DNA of 64,000 nt from Hymenobacter baengnokdamensis (GCF_008728635.1 NZ_CP044285.1:2170001-2234000), one strand, 5' to 3'; counted from the first letter of the stretch, positions 35,859-45,091 are shown. Numbers and translations: made by a program. The notes: a model not told the origin generated them from the letters alone.

Positions 35859-35902
35859 TAAAAGGCAGCACAAGAATCAACCGATTCTTATGCTGCCTTT
35901 TA
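35859..35902. terminator. Bidirectional terminator after the response regulator gene
   Basis: TAAAAGGCAGCA(C)AAGAATC pairs with GATTCTTATGCTGCCTTTTA, with one mismatch and a short loop. T-rich sequence follows on both sides. It serves the response regulator gene on the minus strand. Confidence 0.8.
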
Positions 35903-35930
35903 TTTATTTAATCAGTTTAGTATAAGGGTT

Positions 35931-37094
35931 TCACTTACCCGCAAACGCCTTGGCATCAGCTTCTTCAATAGTGGCGTCGCTCATAATTACGAGGCGTTCG
36001 ACCACGTTGCGCAGCTCGCGGATATTGCCGCGCCAGTCGAGGCCCTGCAGGTATTTCAGGGCGCTGGCCGAGATAGTTTTGGGCTTATTGCCGTAGTCGG
36101 CGGCAATGTCTTGCAGAAATTTTTGCACCAGCTCCGGAATATCCTCGCGGCGGTCGTTGAGGGCGGGCACCTGGATGAGAATTACCGAGAGGCGGTGGTA
36201 AAGGTCTTCGCGGAAGTTCTTGTCGGCGATTTCCTGCAACAGGTTTTTGTTGGTGGCCGCCACCACGCGCACGTTCACCGATATCTCTTTCTCACCGCCC
36301 ACGCGGGTGATTTTGCTTTCCTGCAAGGCCCGCAGCACCTTGGCCTGGGCCGAGAGGCTCATGTCGCCGATTTCGTCCAGGAACAGCGTACCGCCATCAG
36401 CCTGCTCAAACTTGCCGATGCGCTGCTTCACGGCCGAGGTAAACGAGCCTTTTTCGTGGCCAAATAGCTCGCTCTCAATTAGCTCAGACGGAATGGCGGC
36501 GCAGTTGACTTCCACCAGCGGGCCATTGGCGCGGGGGCTGAGCTGGTGCAGCTGCCGCGCCACCATCTCCTTGCCCGCGCCATTGGGACCCGTAATGAGC
36601 ACGCGGGCATCGGTAGGGGCTACCTTTTCGATGGCCTTGCGCACGGCCCCCAGCGCCGCCGAGGCGCCCACCATTTCGGAGCCCTTGGTGGTTGCCAGCT
36701 TCTTTTTCAGGGTCTTGGTTTCCGTCACCAACTTGCTGCGGTCGAGGGCATTGCGCACCGTTACGAGCAGGCGGTTGAGGTCGGGCGGCTTGGGCAGAAA
36801 GTCGAACGCGCCCTTTTTGGTGGCCTCCACGGCGGTTTCGATATTGCCGTGCGCCGACACCATAATAAAGGCCGCATCGGGGGCCAGCGTGCGGGCCCGC
36901 TCCAGCACTTCGAGGCCGTCCATCTTGGGCATTTTGATGTCGCAGAGCACGACGTCGTATTTCTGCTGAATCAGTAAATCGAGCCCCGCCGGCCCATCCT
37001 CGGCCTGGTCGACCTGGTAATTCTCAAACTCCAGGATTTCCTTAAGCGTGTGGCGGATAGACTTTTCGTCGTCGATGATAAGAATGCGGGGCAT
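35931..37094 (-). CDS. Sigma-54-type (NtrC-like) response regulator without DNA-binding domain
   Basis: The product has 387 residues from the ATG at 37094 (MPRILIIDDEKS). The receiver domain (1-~118) has acidic pocket Asp 8/9, phospho-acceptor Asp 52 in CDIKMP and Lys 102. The AAA+ domain follows: Walker A GPNGAGKE (169-176), Walker B GTLFLDE (235-241), and the arginine-rich REDLYHRLSV. The sigma-54 contact loop, normally GAFTGA, reads GSFTSA (216-221). The protein ends right after the AAA+ lid (DWRGNIRELRNVVERLVIM...) with no Fis-type helix-turn-helix. Without DNA binding and with an altered loop it may act from solution, or not through sigma-54 at all. No histidine kinase gene is adjacent. 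Confidence 0.9.
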   Translation of the reverse strand: MPRILIIDDEKSIRHTLKEILEFENYQVDQAEDGPAGLDLLIQQKYDVVLCDIKMPKMDGLEVLERARTLAPDAAFIMVSAHGNIETAVEATKKGAFDFLPKPPDLNRLLVTVRNALDRSKLVTETKTLKKKLATTKGSEMVGASAALGAVRKAIEKVAPTDARVLITGPNGAGKEMVARQLHQLSPRANGPLVEVNCAAIPSELIESELFGHEKGSFTSAVKQRIGKFEQADGGTLFLDEIGDMSLSAQAKVLRALQESKITRVGGEKEISVNVRVVAATNKNLLQEIADKNFREDLYHRLSVILIQVPALNDRREDIPELVQKFLQDIAADYGNKPKTISASALKYLQGLDWRGNIRELRNVVERLVIMSDATIEEADAKAFAGK

Positions 37095-37120
37095 GAAGAA
37101 GAAATTAAAGTGCGTTTGTA

Positions 37121-37203
37121 TTTGCGAGCGCAATGCGGCAATCTCACCTGAACAAAATCGTTCGGGCAGCGTGCTGGTGAGATTGCCGCGCTACGCTCGC
37201 AAG
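37121..37203. repeat. Inverted repeat between regulator and rnpB
   Basis: TTTGCGAGCGCAATGCGGCA (from 37121, continuing ATCTCACC) is mirrored by GGTGAGATTGCCGCGCTACG...CGCAA (37176-37203). It lies ahead of the response regulator start and after the 3' end of rnpB. The motif GCAATC-C is shared with the repeat at 26372-26462. Confidence 0.65.
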
Positions 37204-37263
37204 GACAAACGATTTTATACAAAAAAGCGGCTACTTTCGGAAGAAAGCAGCCGCCGAAATTAC

Positions 37264-37656
37264 GCAGTGAGCCGATAAGCCGGGTTCTGTCCGCCCCAAA
37301 GTTTCTTCCGGAGCGGCCCCACCATTTATCTAGGCCCGTCGTCGCCGACGGGCTCCAGCGACCTACCCGCGAACCCGAACGGGCCGCCCGGTGCCGCCGG
37401 TCGAAGCCGCCGACGCGTTCGCTTATTTGGTCTTGCAACCCCTGAGGTTTACCCAGCCGGCATGGTCACCCAGCCGCTGGTGCGCTCTTACCGCACCTTT
37501 TCACCCTTACCCTTGCGGGCGGTTATTTTCTGTGGCACTGGCTGTCCTGGCCCGTTTGGCCAGTCCTTCCCGTTAGGAAGCAGGGTGCCCTGCGTTGCCC
37601 GGACTTTCCTCCCCGCCCGCATTTGCGTTGGGCGCGGCGGTGGGGTGGCTCACTGC
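37264..37656 (-). ncRNA. rnpB: RNase P RNA (class A)
   Basis: On the minus strand the RNA begins near 37656. The conserved GAGGAAAGTCCGGGC element (37598-37612 region) is present, as is the 3' ACAGAACCCGGCTTAT element near 37277-37292. The ends pair: GCAGTGAGCC at 37647-37656 (minus strand) with GGCTCACTGC at 37264-37273, forming stem P1. Between are the expected AGGGTGAAAAGGTGCGGTAAGAGCGCACC stretches (P10-P12 region) and GACGGGCCTAGATAAATGG near the 3' end. It is the catalytic RNA that trims the 5' leader of pre-tRNAs. The reading frames over it are spurious. Confidence 0.95.
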
Positions 37657-37809
37657 AAGGGCAAAGGTACGGGCTATTTGGCGGCAGGCAGAAAATCTTC
37701 GCGCAAAGGCAAAGCAAGTCGATGCCCAAGCGAGGTTAGCGGCGAGGCCAAAAGGCAGATGAATAATATTATAAATATTTTAAATGATATATGTTATCGT
37801 CTCCGCTTG
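37657..37809. other. Promoter region of rnpB
   Basis: This 153-base gap lies upstream of rnpB (minus strand) and downstream of the phosphoesterase stop. It contains an AT-rich stretch at ~37758-37798 and no gene. A terminator hairpin for the phosphoesterase is not obvious. Confidence 0.35.
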
Positions 37810-38733
37810 CTAAGGCACCCACACCAGCTTATCCGCGCTCAGCGTCTGCTCGCCGTCCCAGCGGTAGCCGATGAGCTGGCCGCCCCGCGCCATGCTGTAG
37901 TCGAGGCACACGGCGTGCGGCTGCAAAATCTGCGGCTTGCCGCGCAGCCAGTAGTGACCGAAAAATACTGGTTTCTCGTCTTGGTAATACCACGGGTCGA
38001 GGCTGGCAAAATCGAAGGCGCGGTTGCGCAGCTCGGGTAGGTCTTCGAGAAAATACTCGTGGTAGGCGGCCGCCGTGGCCGGGTTTTGCCACCAGCGCAC
38101 GCGGGTAAGGTCGCGGTGATGGCCATCTTTATCTTGGAAGGTGAGGCCGCCGGGCAGGCGTACCTCGCGGCCTTTGAGCGTCACCTCGATGGCCTCGAAC
38201 TCGGCCGTGCCGCGCCGGCTGGCGCGCAGCATAAAGTCGGGGGTGAGGCACAGGTCGGGCAGCTCGCCGCGCAGGTACTCGATGTGCCGGGACTCCCAGC
38301 AGGCGTGCACGGCCCGCAGGCCGGGCAGCTCCAGGGCCAGGGGCAGCGTCCGGAACCAGGCCAGGTAGCCCTGCCACTCGCGGTACAGCTCGGGCGTGCG
38401 AAACTCCTTGATGGTTTCGAGGTGCTGCATTATGTGCCAGGGCCGGTGCGGCCGCAGGTGGCCACCGGCCGGGTCTTTCTGCCAGAAAGCCAGCGCGTTG
38501 TACTCATGGTTGCCTAAGATGGCTAGTGCCGCGCCGCCTTCCACCATGCCGCGCACCAGCTGCAGGGTTTCCCGGATTTTGGGGCCCCGGTCCACGTAAT
38601 CGCCCAGAAAAATCACCTGTCGGCCGTCGGGGTGGCGCGGCACGCCGGCCGCATCGGGCCGGTAGCCGAGGTGGTGGAGCAGGGCCCGCAGCTCATCGGC
38701 GTGGCCGTGAATGTCGCCGATGAGGTCGTACAT
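37810..38733 (-). CDS. Metallophosphoesterase (PPP-type / PrpE-like)
   Basis: The product has 307 residues. All PPP-family metal motifs are present: GDIHGH at 6-11, GDYVDRG at 44-50 and GNHEYN at 75-80. Histidines of the later motifs are HACWESRH (~144) and FGHYWLRG (~265). These are two-metal phosphatases; the substrate (phosphoprotein, or dinucleoside polyphosphate as in PrpE/ApaH relatives) cannot be told from the sequence. Its start is seven bases after the stop of the caspase-like gene on the same strand, so they are probably co-transcribed. Confidence 0.88.
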   Translation of the reverse strand: MYDLIGDIHGHADELRALLHHLGYRPDAAGVPRHPDGRQVIFLGDYVDRGPKIRETLQLVRGMVEGGAALAILGNHEYNALAFWQKDPAGGHLRPHRPWHIMQHLETIKEFRTPELYREWQGYLAWFRTLPLALELPGLRAVHACWESRHIEYLRGELPDLCLTPDFMLRASRRGTAEFEAIEVTLKGREVRLPGGLTFQDKDGHHRDLTRVRWWQNPATAAAYHEYFLEDLPELRNRAFDFASLDPWYYQDEKPVFFGHYWLRGKPQILQPHAVCLDYSMARGGQLIGYRWDGEQTLSADKLVWVP

Positions 38734-38740
38734 TGAATGG

Positions 38741-39310
38741 TTATTGTTCTTGCGTAACTAGTCGAAAACCAAGCCTCTTACACAATTGACTGTAGTGAGA
38801 ACTCATATCATGCTCTACATGATTCATTTCTTTTCTGTACTGACACCGTTCAAAGTATAACAAGTCAAGTAGAGTACTTTCTATAAATGGTATGTCCTTG
38901 GTAAAGCCCGAAATTGCTCTAGCACCAGTCACTTTTAGAAATTTTGTGAGAACACGTTTATTTACATTAAGGGTTTGGCAAGAACCAAAATGCAGAATTT
39001 TTCCGTGAAGCTTGTTGGCTAACTTCTCTTGTAACTCTTCCAATGTCACAGCCTCTTTTGCGAAACCAATAATATTGGGGGACCCATGAAAAGATAAATA
39101 AATTATGCTGAAGCTTGCATACTTTTTTTGAGTAAATTCAACTAGTAGACTCAGAGTAGTTGCTGCGGAATGAGATTGTTTGCAACACTGCTTGGCTACA
39201 ACCTTGTTTTCGTATAGTAGCTGTAAGCCAGCAGCTACGCTATTGAGCTTTGTTAAGTCTCTTTCCCATCGACCTTCAATACAAACTATATTTTTTTTGT
39301 GAGGAGGCAT
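38741..39310 (-). CDS. DUF6642 family protein with caspase-like His/Cys pair
   Basis: The product has 189 residues. It starts with the family phrase IVCIEGRWERDL (~8-19). A strand ends in YLSFHGSP (His 75) and a later one in ILHFGSCQTLN (Cys 111); the order strand-HG...strand-GSC is that of caspase-like (clan CD) peptidases and of CHAT domains. Together with TKFLKVTGARAISGFTKDI (~122-140) this matches DUF6642. The DNA is AT-rich (20 G+C of 60 at 38821-38880 against 42 of 60 at 38581-38640), a sign of transfer. It is tightly placed between the DUF2027-Smr gene (24 bases upstream) and the phosphoesterase (7 bases downstream). Peptidase activity and target are inferred only. Confidence 0.75.
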   Translation of the reverse strand: MPPHKKNIVCIEGRWERDLTKLNSVAAGLQLLYENKVVAKQCCKQSHSAATTLSLLVEFTQKKYASFSIIYLSFHGSPNIIGFAKEAVTLEELQEKLANKLHGKILHFGSCQTLNVNKRVLTKFLKVTGARAISGFTKDIPFIESTLLDLLYFERCQYRKEMNHVEHDMSSHYSQLCKRLGFRLVTQEQ

Positions 39311-39334
39311 AAATAATTAACTTAATTTCGACGG

Positions 39335-40540
39335 TTACTTCAGCCGTACCAGCGTAGCGCCGTAGCCGAACTTCTCCTTCTGAGCGTCTTCAAAGAACTT
39401 GATATCTTTATTCCGACTCAGCTGGCGGTGAATTTCCTTGCGCAGCGTGCCATTGCCGGCCCCGTGGATAAATATGATTTCGTGCATATTCGTGGCCAGC
39501 GCGCGGCTCAGCGTATCCTCAAAGGCATCGAGCTGCTGGCGCAGCATGGCGGTGTTGCTGAGGCCTTCGGCTCCTTCGGGGCGCAGGGCTTCGATGTGCA
39601 GGTCTACTTCGTGAGGTGGGGCGACGAGGGCGGCCGCCGGCTGGGGCGGAGCCGGGGCAATAGCGGCCGGAACAGGCGCGGGCTTGTCGCCGCCCAGGGC
39701 TTGCTGAAGCACGTTGGCCTGTTTAGCACCGAGCGCCGGGGCGGGGTTGGCGGCGGCTTCGTGCGCAGCTTCCAGCGCGGCTTCGGCCTGGGCCAGCTTT
39801 TCGGGGCTGAGGGCGGGCGCGGGCTTTTCGTCGAGCTGAAACAGGTAGGCTTCCTTGCCGATAACCGGCGCGGGCCGGCGGCTGGTATAAAACGTGCTGG
39901 CCTTAAACGACTGGCGCTTGGTGAGCAGGTCGTAGGCCGTGTCGGCGTTCAGCTTGAAATTCAGGAGCTGAAACACCACGGCCGGCCACTGCTCAAAATC
40001 CTTGAGGTGCAGGTGGGCGAGCGCGGCACTGGCAGCCTTGGGCTTGAGCTTGTCGGCGGCCAGGGCGCGGTACTTGCCCTGGCGCTCCTCGCCGTAGGTG
40101 AAGACCACCTCCGCCTCCGTGTTATTGAGCAGGTGCAGCGCCAGCAGCTCGGGGGCCTGATGCACGAGCGCCAGGTAGAGGCCTTTAGCGGCCGGTGGGG
40201 GCGGGGAGGCCGGGGCCGGGCGGGGCGGCATGGCCGCGCTGGGGCCGGCGGGCTGCGGCCGGGTGGCCCTAGCCGCTGGGGGCACGCCGGGGCGCTGGGC
40301 CTTGGGCTGGCCGCCCTGCGGCTTATTTTTCTTGCTGCCGGTGGCGGGGCGAGCCACCTCGGGCACCGGGCGGCGGAAGGCCTGGCCTTCTTCGGCCGCC
40401 ACGGGCACCAGCTCGCGGCGCAGCACCGGAATGGTAAAGTCATTGTCAATCGCCACCTCTACCAGCTCGCTGTCGAGCAGGCGGGTAATAATACCTTCTT
40501 CGGTGCCCGTGAGCAGGCGCACTCTATCTCCTACGTTCAT
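39335..40540 (-). CDS. DUF2027 and Smr domain protein
   Basis: The product has 401 residues. The N-terminus (MNVGDRVRLLTGTEEGIITRLLDSELVEVAID) is a short SH3-like segment, followed by a Pro/Ala-rich linker (~55-125), a central DUF2027 beta domain (~125-235), a second Ala/Pro-rich linker and a C-terminal Smr domain: VDLHIEAL (~311-318), MHEIIFIHGAGNGTLRKEIHRQL (~349-371), and YGATLVRLK at the end. Smr domains nick branched or structured nucleic acid in MutS2 and relatives; this form lacks the MutS part. The role in Bacteroidota is not known. Confidence 0.88.
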   Translation of the reverse strand: MNVGDRVRLLTGTEEGIITRLLDSELVEVAIDNDFTIPVLRRELVPVAAEEGQAFRRPVPEVARPATGSKKNKPQGGQPKAQRPGVPPAARATRPQPAGPSAAMPPRPAPASPPPPAAKGLYLALVHQAPELLALHLLNNTEAEVVFTYGEERQGKYRALAADKLKPKAASAALAHLHLKDFEQWPAVVFQLLNFKLNADTAYDLLTKRQSFKASTFYTSRRPAPVIGKEAYLFQLDEKPAPALSPEKLAQAEAALEAAHEAAANPAPALGAKQANVLQQALGGDKPAPVPAAIAPAPPQPAAALVAPPHEVDLHIEALRPEGAEGLSNTAMLRQQLDAFEDTLSRALATNMHEIIFIHGAGNGTLRKEIHRQLSRNKDIKFFEDAQKEKFGYGATLVRLK

Positions 40541-40788
40541 ACTAGCTGCAATTTTTCGCGAATACTACCCAGTACGCGTCGTGGGCCGTAAAGGTAGCCG
40601 CGGCGGCCAGGCAGGCGGCAAAATAGCTGGCCGGCGCGGGCTCCTGGGAGCGCAAACGTTTGCAGAGCCGGCCTATGAAATGTGCATGAAAGTGTGTGGG
40701 AACGCAAAAAAATGGTAGTATCTTAGCCAGGCACTGCCAGGCTGGCCGCCCCCGCCGCCTGGCAGTTGATACTTTCCCCACCCATTTT

Positions 40789-43641
40789 ATGAAAAAAACT
40801 CAACTCTACGGGCGTCTGCTTTCGGCTTTGCTGCTGTTGCTGGGCTGGTCGTCGGCGGCCTGGGCGCAGGTTACGGTTTCCCCTTCCTATTTTACCGACA
40901 GCACGCCTATTACCCTCACCTTTGACGCAACCCAGGGCAGTGCCGGGCTGGCCAACTACACGGGCGACGTATATATCTGGACCGGCGTAATCACCGACAA
41001 AAGCACCAACGATACCAACTGGCGCTTCGTGGTGGGCAACAGCTACAGCACCCCGATTGCAGCCGAAAAGATGACCCCGGTGCCGGGTAGTCCTCATAAG
41101 TACACCATCAGCTTTACGCCCCGTACCTATTATCCCGGCTTCGCCTCCTCGGGCGAGGTCCTGAAAAAGCTGGCGATGGTGTTTCGCGCCGCCGGCGGTT
41201 CGCCCGAGGGCAAAGGCCCCGGCGGCGCCGATATCCTGATTGGGGCCGGCGTGCAGGTAGCCTTCACCAGCCCGGCCACCCCTAATACGCAGGTGGCGGC
41301 CGGTGCTTCCGTACTGGTGGCGGGCACCGCAACGGCGCCTTCTACGCTTACGCTCACGCTCAACGGCACGCAGGTGGCGCAGCAAACCAACGCCACCACG
41401 CTTTCGACCAACGTTATTATCAGCCAGCAGGGTATCAATACGCTGGTACTCACGGCTAATGACGGCATCACTACCGCTTCGGCTACCACCACGGTTATCG
41501 TGGCCCCGCCCGTAACCACCGCCCCGCTGCCCGCCGGGGCCAAGCCCGATGGCATCACCTATATAAATGGCGGTACTTCGGCCATCCTCAGCCTCACGGC
41601 CCCCAACAAGAACTTTGTATACGTGTTAGGTGAATTCAATAACTGGCAGGCTACGAGCACCAGTCTGATGAACAAGACTTCGACCGTGAACACCGACGCT
41701 ACCACCGGCCGCTGGTGGATTCAGGTCGATGGCCTGACGCCGGGCCAGGAGTACGCCTATCAGTTTTTGGTAGATGGCCAGCTGCGCATTGCCGACCCCT
41801 ACTGCGAAAAGATTCTGGACCCCGACAACGACCCCTACATCAACTCCGGCGGCTATACCGTGTACGCGGGCCTGAAGCCGTATCCTACCGGCAAAGCAAC
41901 GGGTATCGTATCGGTGCTTTCGCCGGGGGAGGCGGCGTACACCTGGACTGCCACCAACTTCCAGCGGCCGGCGCGTACCAACCTGGTTATCTACGAGCTG
42001 CTGGTGCGCGACTTTGTGGCGCGCCACGACTACAAAACCCTGCGCGATACGCTCAACTACATTCAGCGCCTGGGCGCCAATGCCATTGAGCTGATGCCGG
42101 TCAATGAGTTTGACGGCAACCTGAACTGGGGCTACAGCCCCGACTTTTACTTTGCGCCCGATAAATACTACGGCACCAAAAACGACCTGAAAGCCCTGAT
42201 TGACGAGTGCCACAAGCGCGGCATCGCCATTATCCTCGACATGGTGCTCAACCACTCGACCGGCAACAGCCCGATGGTGCAGCTGTATGGCAACGTGACG
42301 ACCGGCCCGACCGCCGATAACCCCTGGTTTAACGTGACGGCCCCGCACCCCTTCAGCGTGTACAACGACCTGAACCACGAAAGCCCCTACACGCGCTATT
42401 TCTCGAAAAACGTGATGAAGTTCTGGCTCCAGGAATACCACATCGACGGCTACCGCTTCGATTTGAGCAAGGGCTTTACGCAATTTAACTCGGGCGGCGA
42501 CGTGGCCCTGTGGGGCCATTACGACCAGTCGCGCATCAACATCTGGCAAGACTACTACAACACGATGGTGGCCACCGACCCCACGCTGTACCCCATTCTG
42601 GAGCATTTTGCCGACAACAATGAAGAGGTGGTGCTCTCCAATATGGGCCTTATGCTGTGGGGCAACATGAGCGGCAACTACCAGCAGGCCGACAAAGGCA
42701 AGTCGGGCTGGGACCTGAGCTACGGCTACTACGGCGGGCAGGGTGGCCGGGGCTGGGGCAAGCCCAACCTGGTGAGCTACATGGAAAGCCACGACGAAGA
42801 GCGCACGGTGTACACCACCACGACCGACGGTAACTCCAGCGGCAGCTACTCGACCACCGACCCCGTGACGGCCCTCAAACGCGAAGAGCTGGCCGCCGCC
42901 ATCTTCTTCACGCAGCCCGGCCCCCGCATGATTTCGGAGTTTGAAGAGCTGGGCTACGATATCAGCATCAACCAGAACGGGCGCACCGGCAACAAGCCCA
43001 TTCTCTGGAATTACTACCAGGACCCCAACCGCCGCCACCTCTACGATACTTACCGCGCCCTGATTGCCCTGCGGCAGCAGCCCGTTTTTGCCAGCCTCTA
43101 CTCGGCCTATACGCAGAACCTCACGGGCGCTGTAAAATCTATCATCACTTCCAACGCGAACCTGGGCGTGGTGGCTTTCGGCAATTTTGATGTGGTAGCT
43201 AATTCAACCACTATTAATTTTCCGCAAACCGGCATCTGGTATAACTACCTCACCGGTGAGCAGCTGAACGTAACCAGCGCCAGCACTACGCTCAACCTGC
43301 AGCCCGGCCAGTATGCCGTATATACGAGCAAGAAAATCGGCGTGCCGGCCGGTACTACCCTGGCTACCCGGCCCCAGGAAGCCGCCGTATTTAAGCTAAG
43401 CCTGGCCCCGAACCCGGCGGCCGGCACCACTACCCTGGCCTACGAGCTGCCGGCCGCCGCTACTACCACCGTTACGGTGCAGAACCTGCTCGGCCAGACC
43501 GTGCGCCAGCTGGCTCCGACCCGTCAGGCCGCCGGTGCGCAGGCTCAGTCGCTGGCGCTGCAGGGCCTTGCCCCCGGCGTGTACCTCATTAAGCTGCAAG
43601 CTGATGGCCAGGCCCAGACGGCCCGCCTGCTGGTGCAGTAA
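40789..43641 (+). CDS. GH13 alpha-amylase family enzyme with T9SS sorting domain
   Basis: The product has 950 residues from the ATG at 40789 (MKKTQLYGRLLSALLLLLGW, cut near AWAQ); the frame upstream is noise. After an N-terminal beta region and an Ig-like segment come a CBM48-like domain (KNFVYVLGEFNNWQ ~278-291) and the GH13 barrel, with LVIYELLVRDF near 400, the nucleophile Asp 558 (YRFDLSKG), acid/base Glu 605 (ILEHFAD) and Asp 669 (ESHDEER). A type A sorting domain closes it (LAPNPAAG ... GVYLIKL). It probably cleaves alpha-1,4 or alpha-1,6 glucans (starch, glycogen, pullulan) at the cell surface. The CBM48 suggests a debranching or branching-like preference. Confidence 0.92.
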   Translation: MKKTQLYGRLLSALLLLLGWSSAAWAQVTVSPSYFTDSTPITLTFDATQGSAGLANYTGDVYIWTGVITDKSTNDTNWRFVVGNSYSTPIAAEKMTPVPGSPHKYTISFTPRTYYPGFASSGEVLKKLAMVFRAAGGSPEGKGPGGADILIGAGVQVAFTSPATPNTQVAAGASVLVAGTATAPSTLTLTLNGTQVAQQTNATTLSTNVIISQQGINTLVLTANDGITTASATTTVIVAPPVTTAPLPAGAKPDGITYINGGTSAILSLTAPNKNFVYVLGEFNNWQATSTSLMNKTSTVNTDATTGRWWIQVDGLTPGQEYAYQFLVDGQLRIADPYCEKILDPDNDPYINSGGYTVYAGLKPYPTGKATGIVSVLSPGEAAYTWTATNFQRPARTNLVIYELLVRDFVARHDYKTLRDTLNYIQRLGANAIELMPVNEFDGNLNWGYSPDFYFAPDKYYGTKNDLKALIDECHKRGIAIILDMVLNHSTGNSPMVQLYGNVTTGPTADNPWFNVTAPHPFSVYNDLNHESPYTRYFSKNVMKFWLQEYHIDGYRFDLSKGFTQFNSGGDVALWGHYDQSRINIWQDYYNTMVATDPTLYPILEHFADNNEEVVLSNMGLMLWGNMSGNYQQADKGKSGWDLSYGYYGGQGGRGWGKPNLVSYMESHDEERTVYTTTTDGNSSGSYSTTDPVTALKREELAAAIFFTQPGPRMISEFEELGYDISINQNGRTGNKPILWNYYQDPNRRHLYDTYRALIALRQQPVFASLYSAYTQNLTGAVKSIITSNANLGVVAFGNFDVVANSTTINFPQTGIWYNYLTGEQLNVTSASTTLNLQPGQYAVYTSKKIGVPAGTTLATRPQEAAVFKLSLAPNPAAGTTTLAYELPAAATTTVTVQNLLGQTVRQLAPTRQAAGAQAQSLALQGLAPGVYLIKLQADGQAQTARLLVQ

Positions 43642-43650
43642 TACTTCCTG

Positions 43651-43687
43651 GGCAAGGGCGGCGGCCGGTTTGGCCGCCGCCCTTGCC
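43651..43687 (+). terminator. Hairpin after the GH13 gene
   Basis: GGCAAGGGCGGCGGCC pairs with GGCCGCCGCCCTTGCC. No immediate T-run follows, but an AT-rich stretch does. Confidence 0.6.
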
Positions 43688-43826
43688 AGCGAGGTTAAAA
43701 AATAATTTTTAAAAATAGTAACTATTCAGCAGATATTCAGTATATTACCTGCATATTTGCCCGCGTCACCCGCTGCTGCGGTTTAGCTAAATTTCTTTCA
43801 CTTTACCCCACCCTTTTTTCATCACC

Positions 43827-45074
43827 ATGAAAAAACTTTTTACTCTCGCTGCTGCCGGTTCGCTGGCTGTTGCATCGCTCAGCGCGCAGGCGCAGGTTAT
43901 CACGATTAACGGTACGCTAGGCGCTACCGAAACAAGCGGTGCCGCTACTGCCGGCAAATATGTATTGCTGGGGCAATACCCGTATGCCCATAACTTTGGT
44001 CCCTGGGGACTACTGTCTATGTACGGCGCTAATACGGCTTCTAAAGTCCAGATATTCCTGGGCGGGACATTGCAGGCCAGTGCTACTAACTCCCTACAGC
44101 TCTATATGCATCTACCGTCTGGCACCGGCGTGCCTTCTGGTACAGCCCTTCCTGGTGCTACTCAAGCCACAAGCACTTCGCTGGATAAATTCACTGCTAA
44201 GCTCGACCAAGGAGCAGAGCTTGCGATAGCTTTGCACAGTCTTAATCCGACGGTAGCGACCAATCCGGCCTACCAAATCGAGGCGGCTGCCTATTACGTT
44301 ATGACGCCAGCGGCGGGTACCACGCCAGCCGTTTACGCGGCTCAGGATACGGTTATTGCACCTATCACTTCTACGGGCACCGTCGTAACGGTTGGGCGTA
44401 TTTCTACTAAGAGCCGGTTTGCTGGCCTCTCTGGCGCACGATTCTCGTATATGGCTCCCAGCGGCGATATTACAACCAATCCAGGCTATACTGCCCCGCA
44501 AACTACTACCGTAACTTCTTATCCGGTAGCAGGCTTTGGTCAGACAGCCGGTACTACGGGTTGGGAGATGGAGTTAGACCGCACCTCACTGGGTCTGCCT
44601 ACTGGCAACCCATCGCTTAGCTTGTTCGCTGTTCAAAATAACGGCGGTGGTGACTATGCATCGGGCGACTTCCTCCCTAACGCTGTAGCTAGTGGTGCCA
44701 ACTTAGGCGCTTCCGGGGCAAGCCCCGATTTTACTAATAATACCACCTTCCCCGGTACGCAATCAGCCACTTTTGCTTTAGCTACCGTAACGCTGGCTAC
44801 CCGCGTTAGCGCCTCGTCGATGAACCTGGGCGTTTATCCTAACCCCGTTCGTGGTGCTTCGACCGTTACGTATGAGGTTGCCGACCGCGCTACCAACGTC
44901 AACATCGTACTTACCGACCTAATGGGCCGCACCGTGCGCACCATCGAAAACGGTCTGAAGCCAGTTGGCGCGCAGACTGCCTCAGTTGATGCCTCTTCGC
45001 TGGCCGCAGGTACTTACCTGATGCGCGTGCAGGTAGGCGACAACGTATCGACCAGCAAAGTGTCGGTGCTGTAA
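43827..45074 (+). CDS. T9SS-sorted secreted protein of unknown function
   Basis: The product has 415 residues. Signal peptide MKKLFTLAAAGSLAVASLSAQAQ. The ~300-residue body (YVLLGQYPYAHNFGPWGLLSMYG, a QASATNSLQLYMHLPSG segment and many Thr/Ser-rich strands) resembles no enzyme I recognise; it is predicted mostly beta. The last ~80 residues are a type A sorting domain (LGVYPNPVRG ... GTYLMRVQVGD). It lies between the GH13 and GH53 genes, and could be a surface-binding or structural protein. The body uses fewer G/C third positions than its neighbours, while the sorting domain is closer to the local average. Confidence 0.8.
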   Translation: MKKLFTLAAAGSLAVASLSAQAQVITINGTLGATETSGAATAGKYVLLGQYPYAHNFGPWGLLSMYGANTASKVQIFLGGTLQASATNSLQLYMHLPSGTGVPSGTALPGATQATSTSLDKFTAKLDQGAELAIALHSLNPTVATNPAYQIEAAAYYVMTPAAGTTPAVYAAQDTVIAPITSTGTVVTVGRISTKSRFAGLSGARFSYMAPSGDITTNPGYTAPQTTTVTSYPVAGFGQTAGTTGWEMELDRTSLGLPTGNPSLSLFAVQNNGGGDYASGDFLPNAVASGANLGASGASPDFTNNTTFPGTQSATFALATVTLATRVSASSMNLGVYPNPVRGASTVTYEVADRATNVNIVLTDLMGRTVRTIENGLKPVGAQTASVDASSLAAGTYLMRVQVGDNVSTSKVSVL

Positions 45075-45091
45075 ACTTACTTTCCGGTACT

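Noticed and set aside
37391..38040. Open frames across 37391-38040 on the plus strand
   Set aside because: They lie over RNase P RNA and the 3' end of the phosphoesterase gene; the conserved RNA elements explain the sequence.
41626..43038. A 470-codon antisense frame inside the GH13 gene
   Set aside because: Composition is skewed to Val/His/Gly and no motif is seen; the catalytic residues of GH13 are all on the plus strand.
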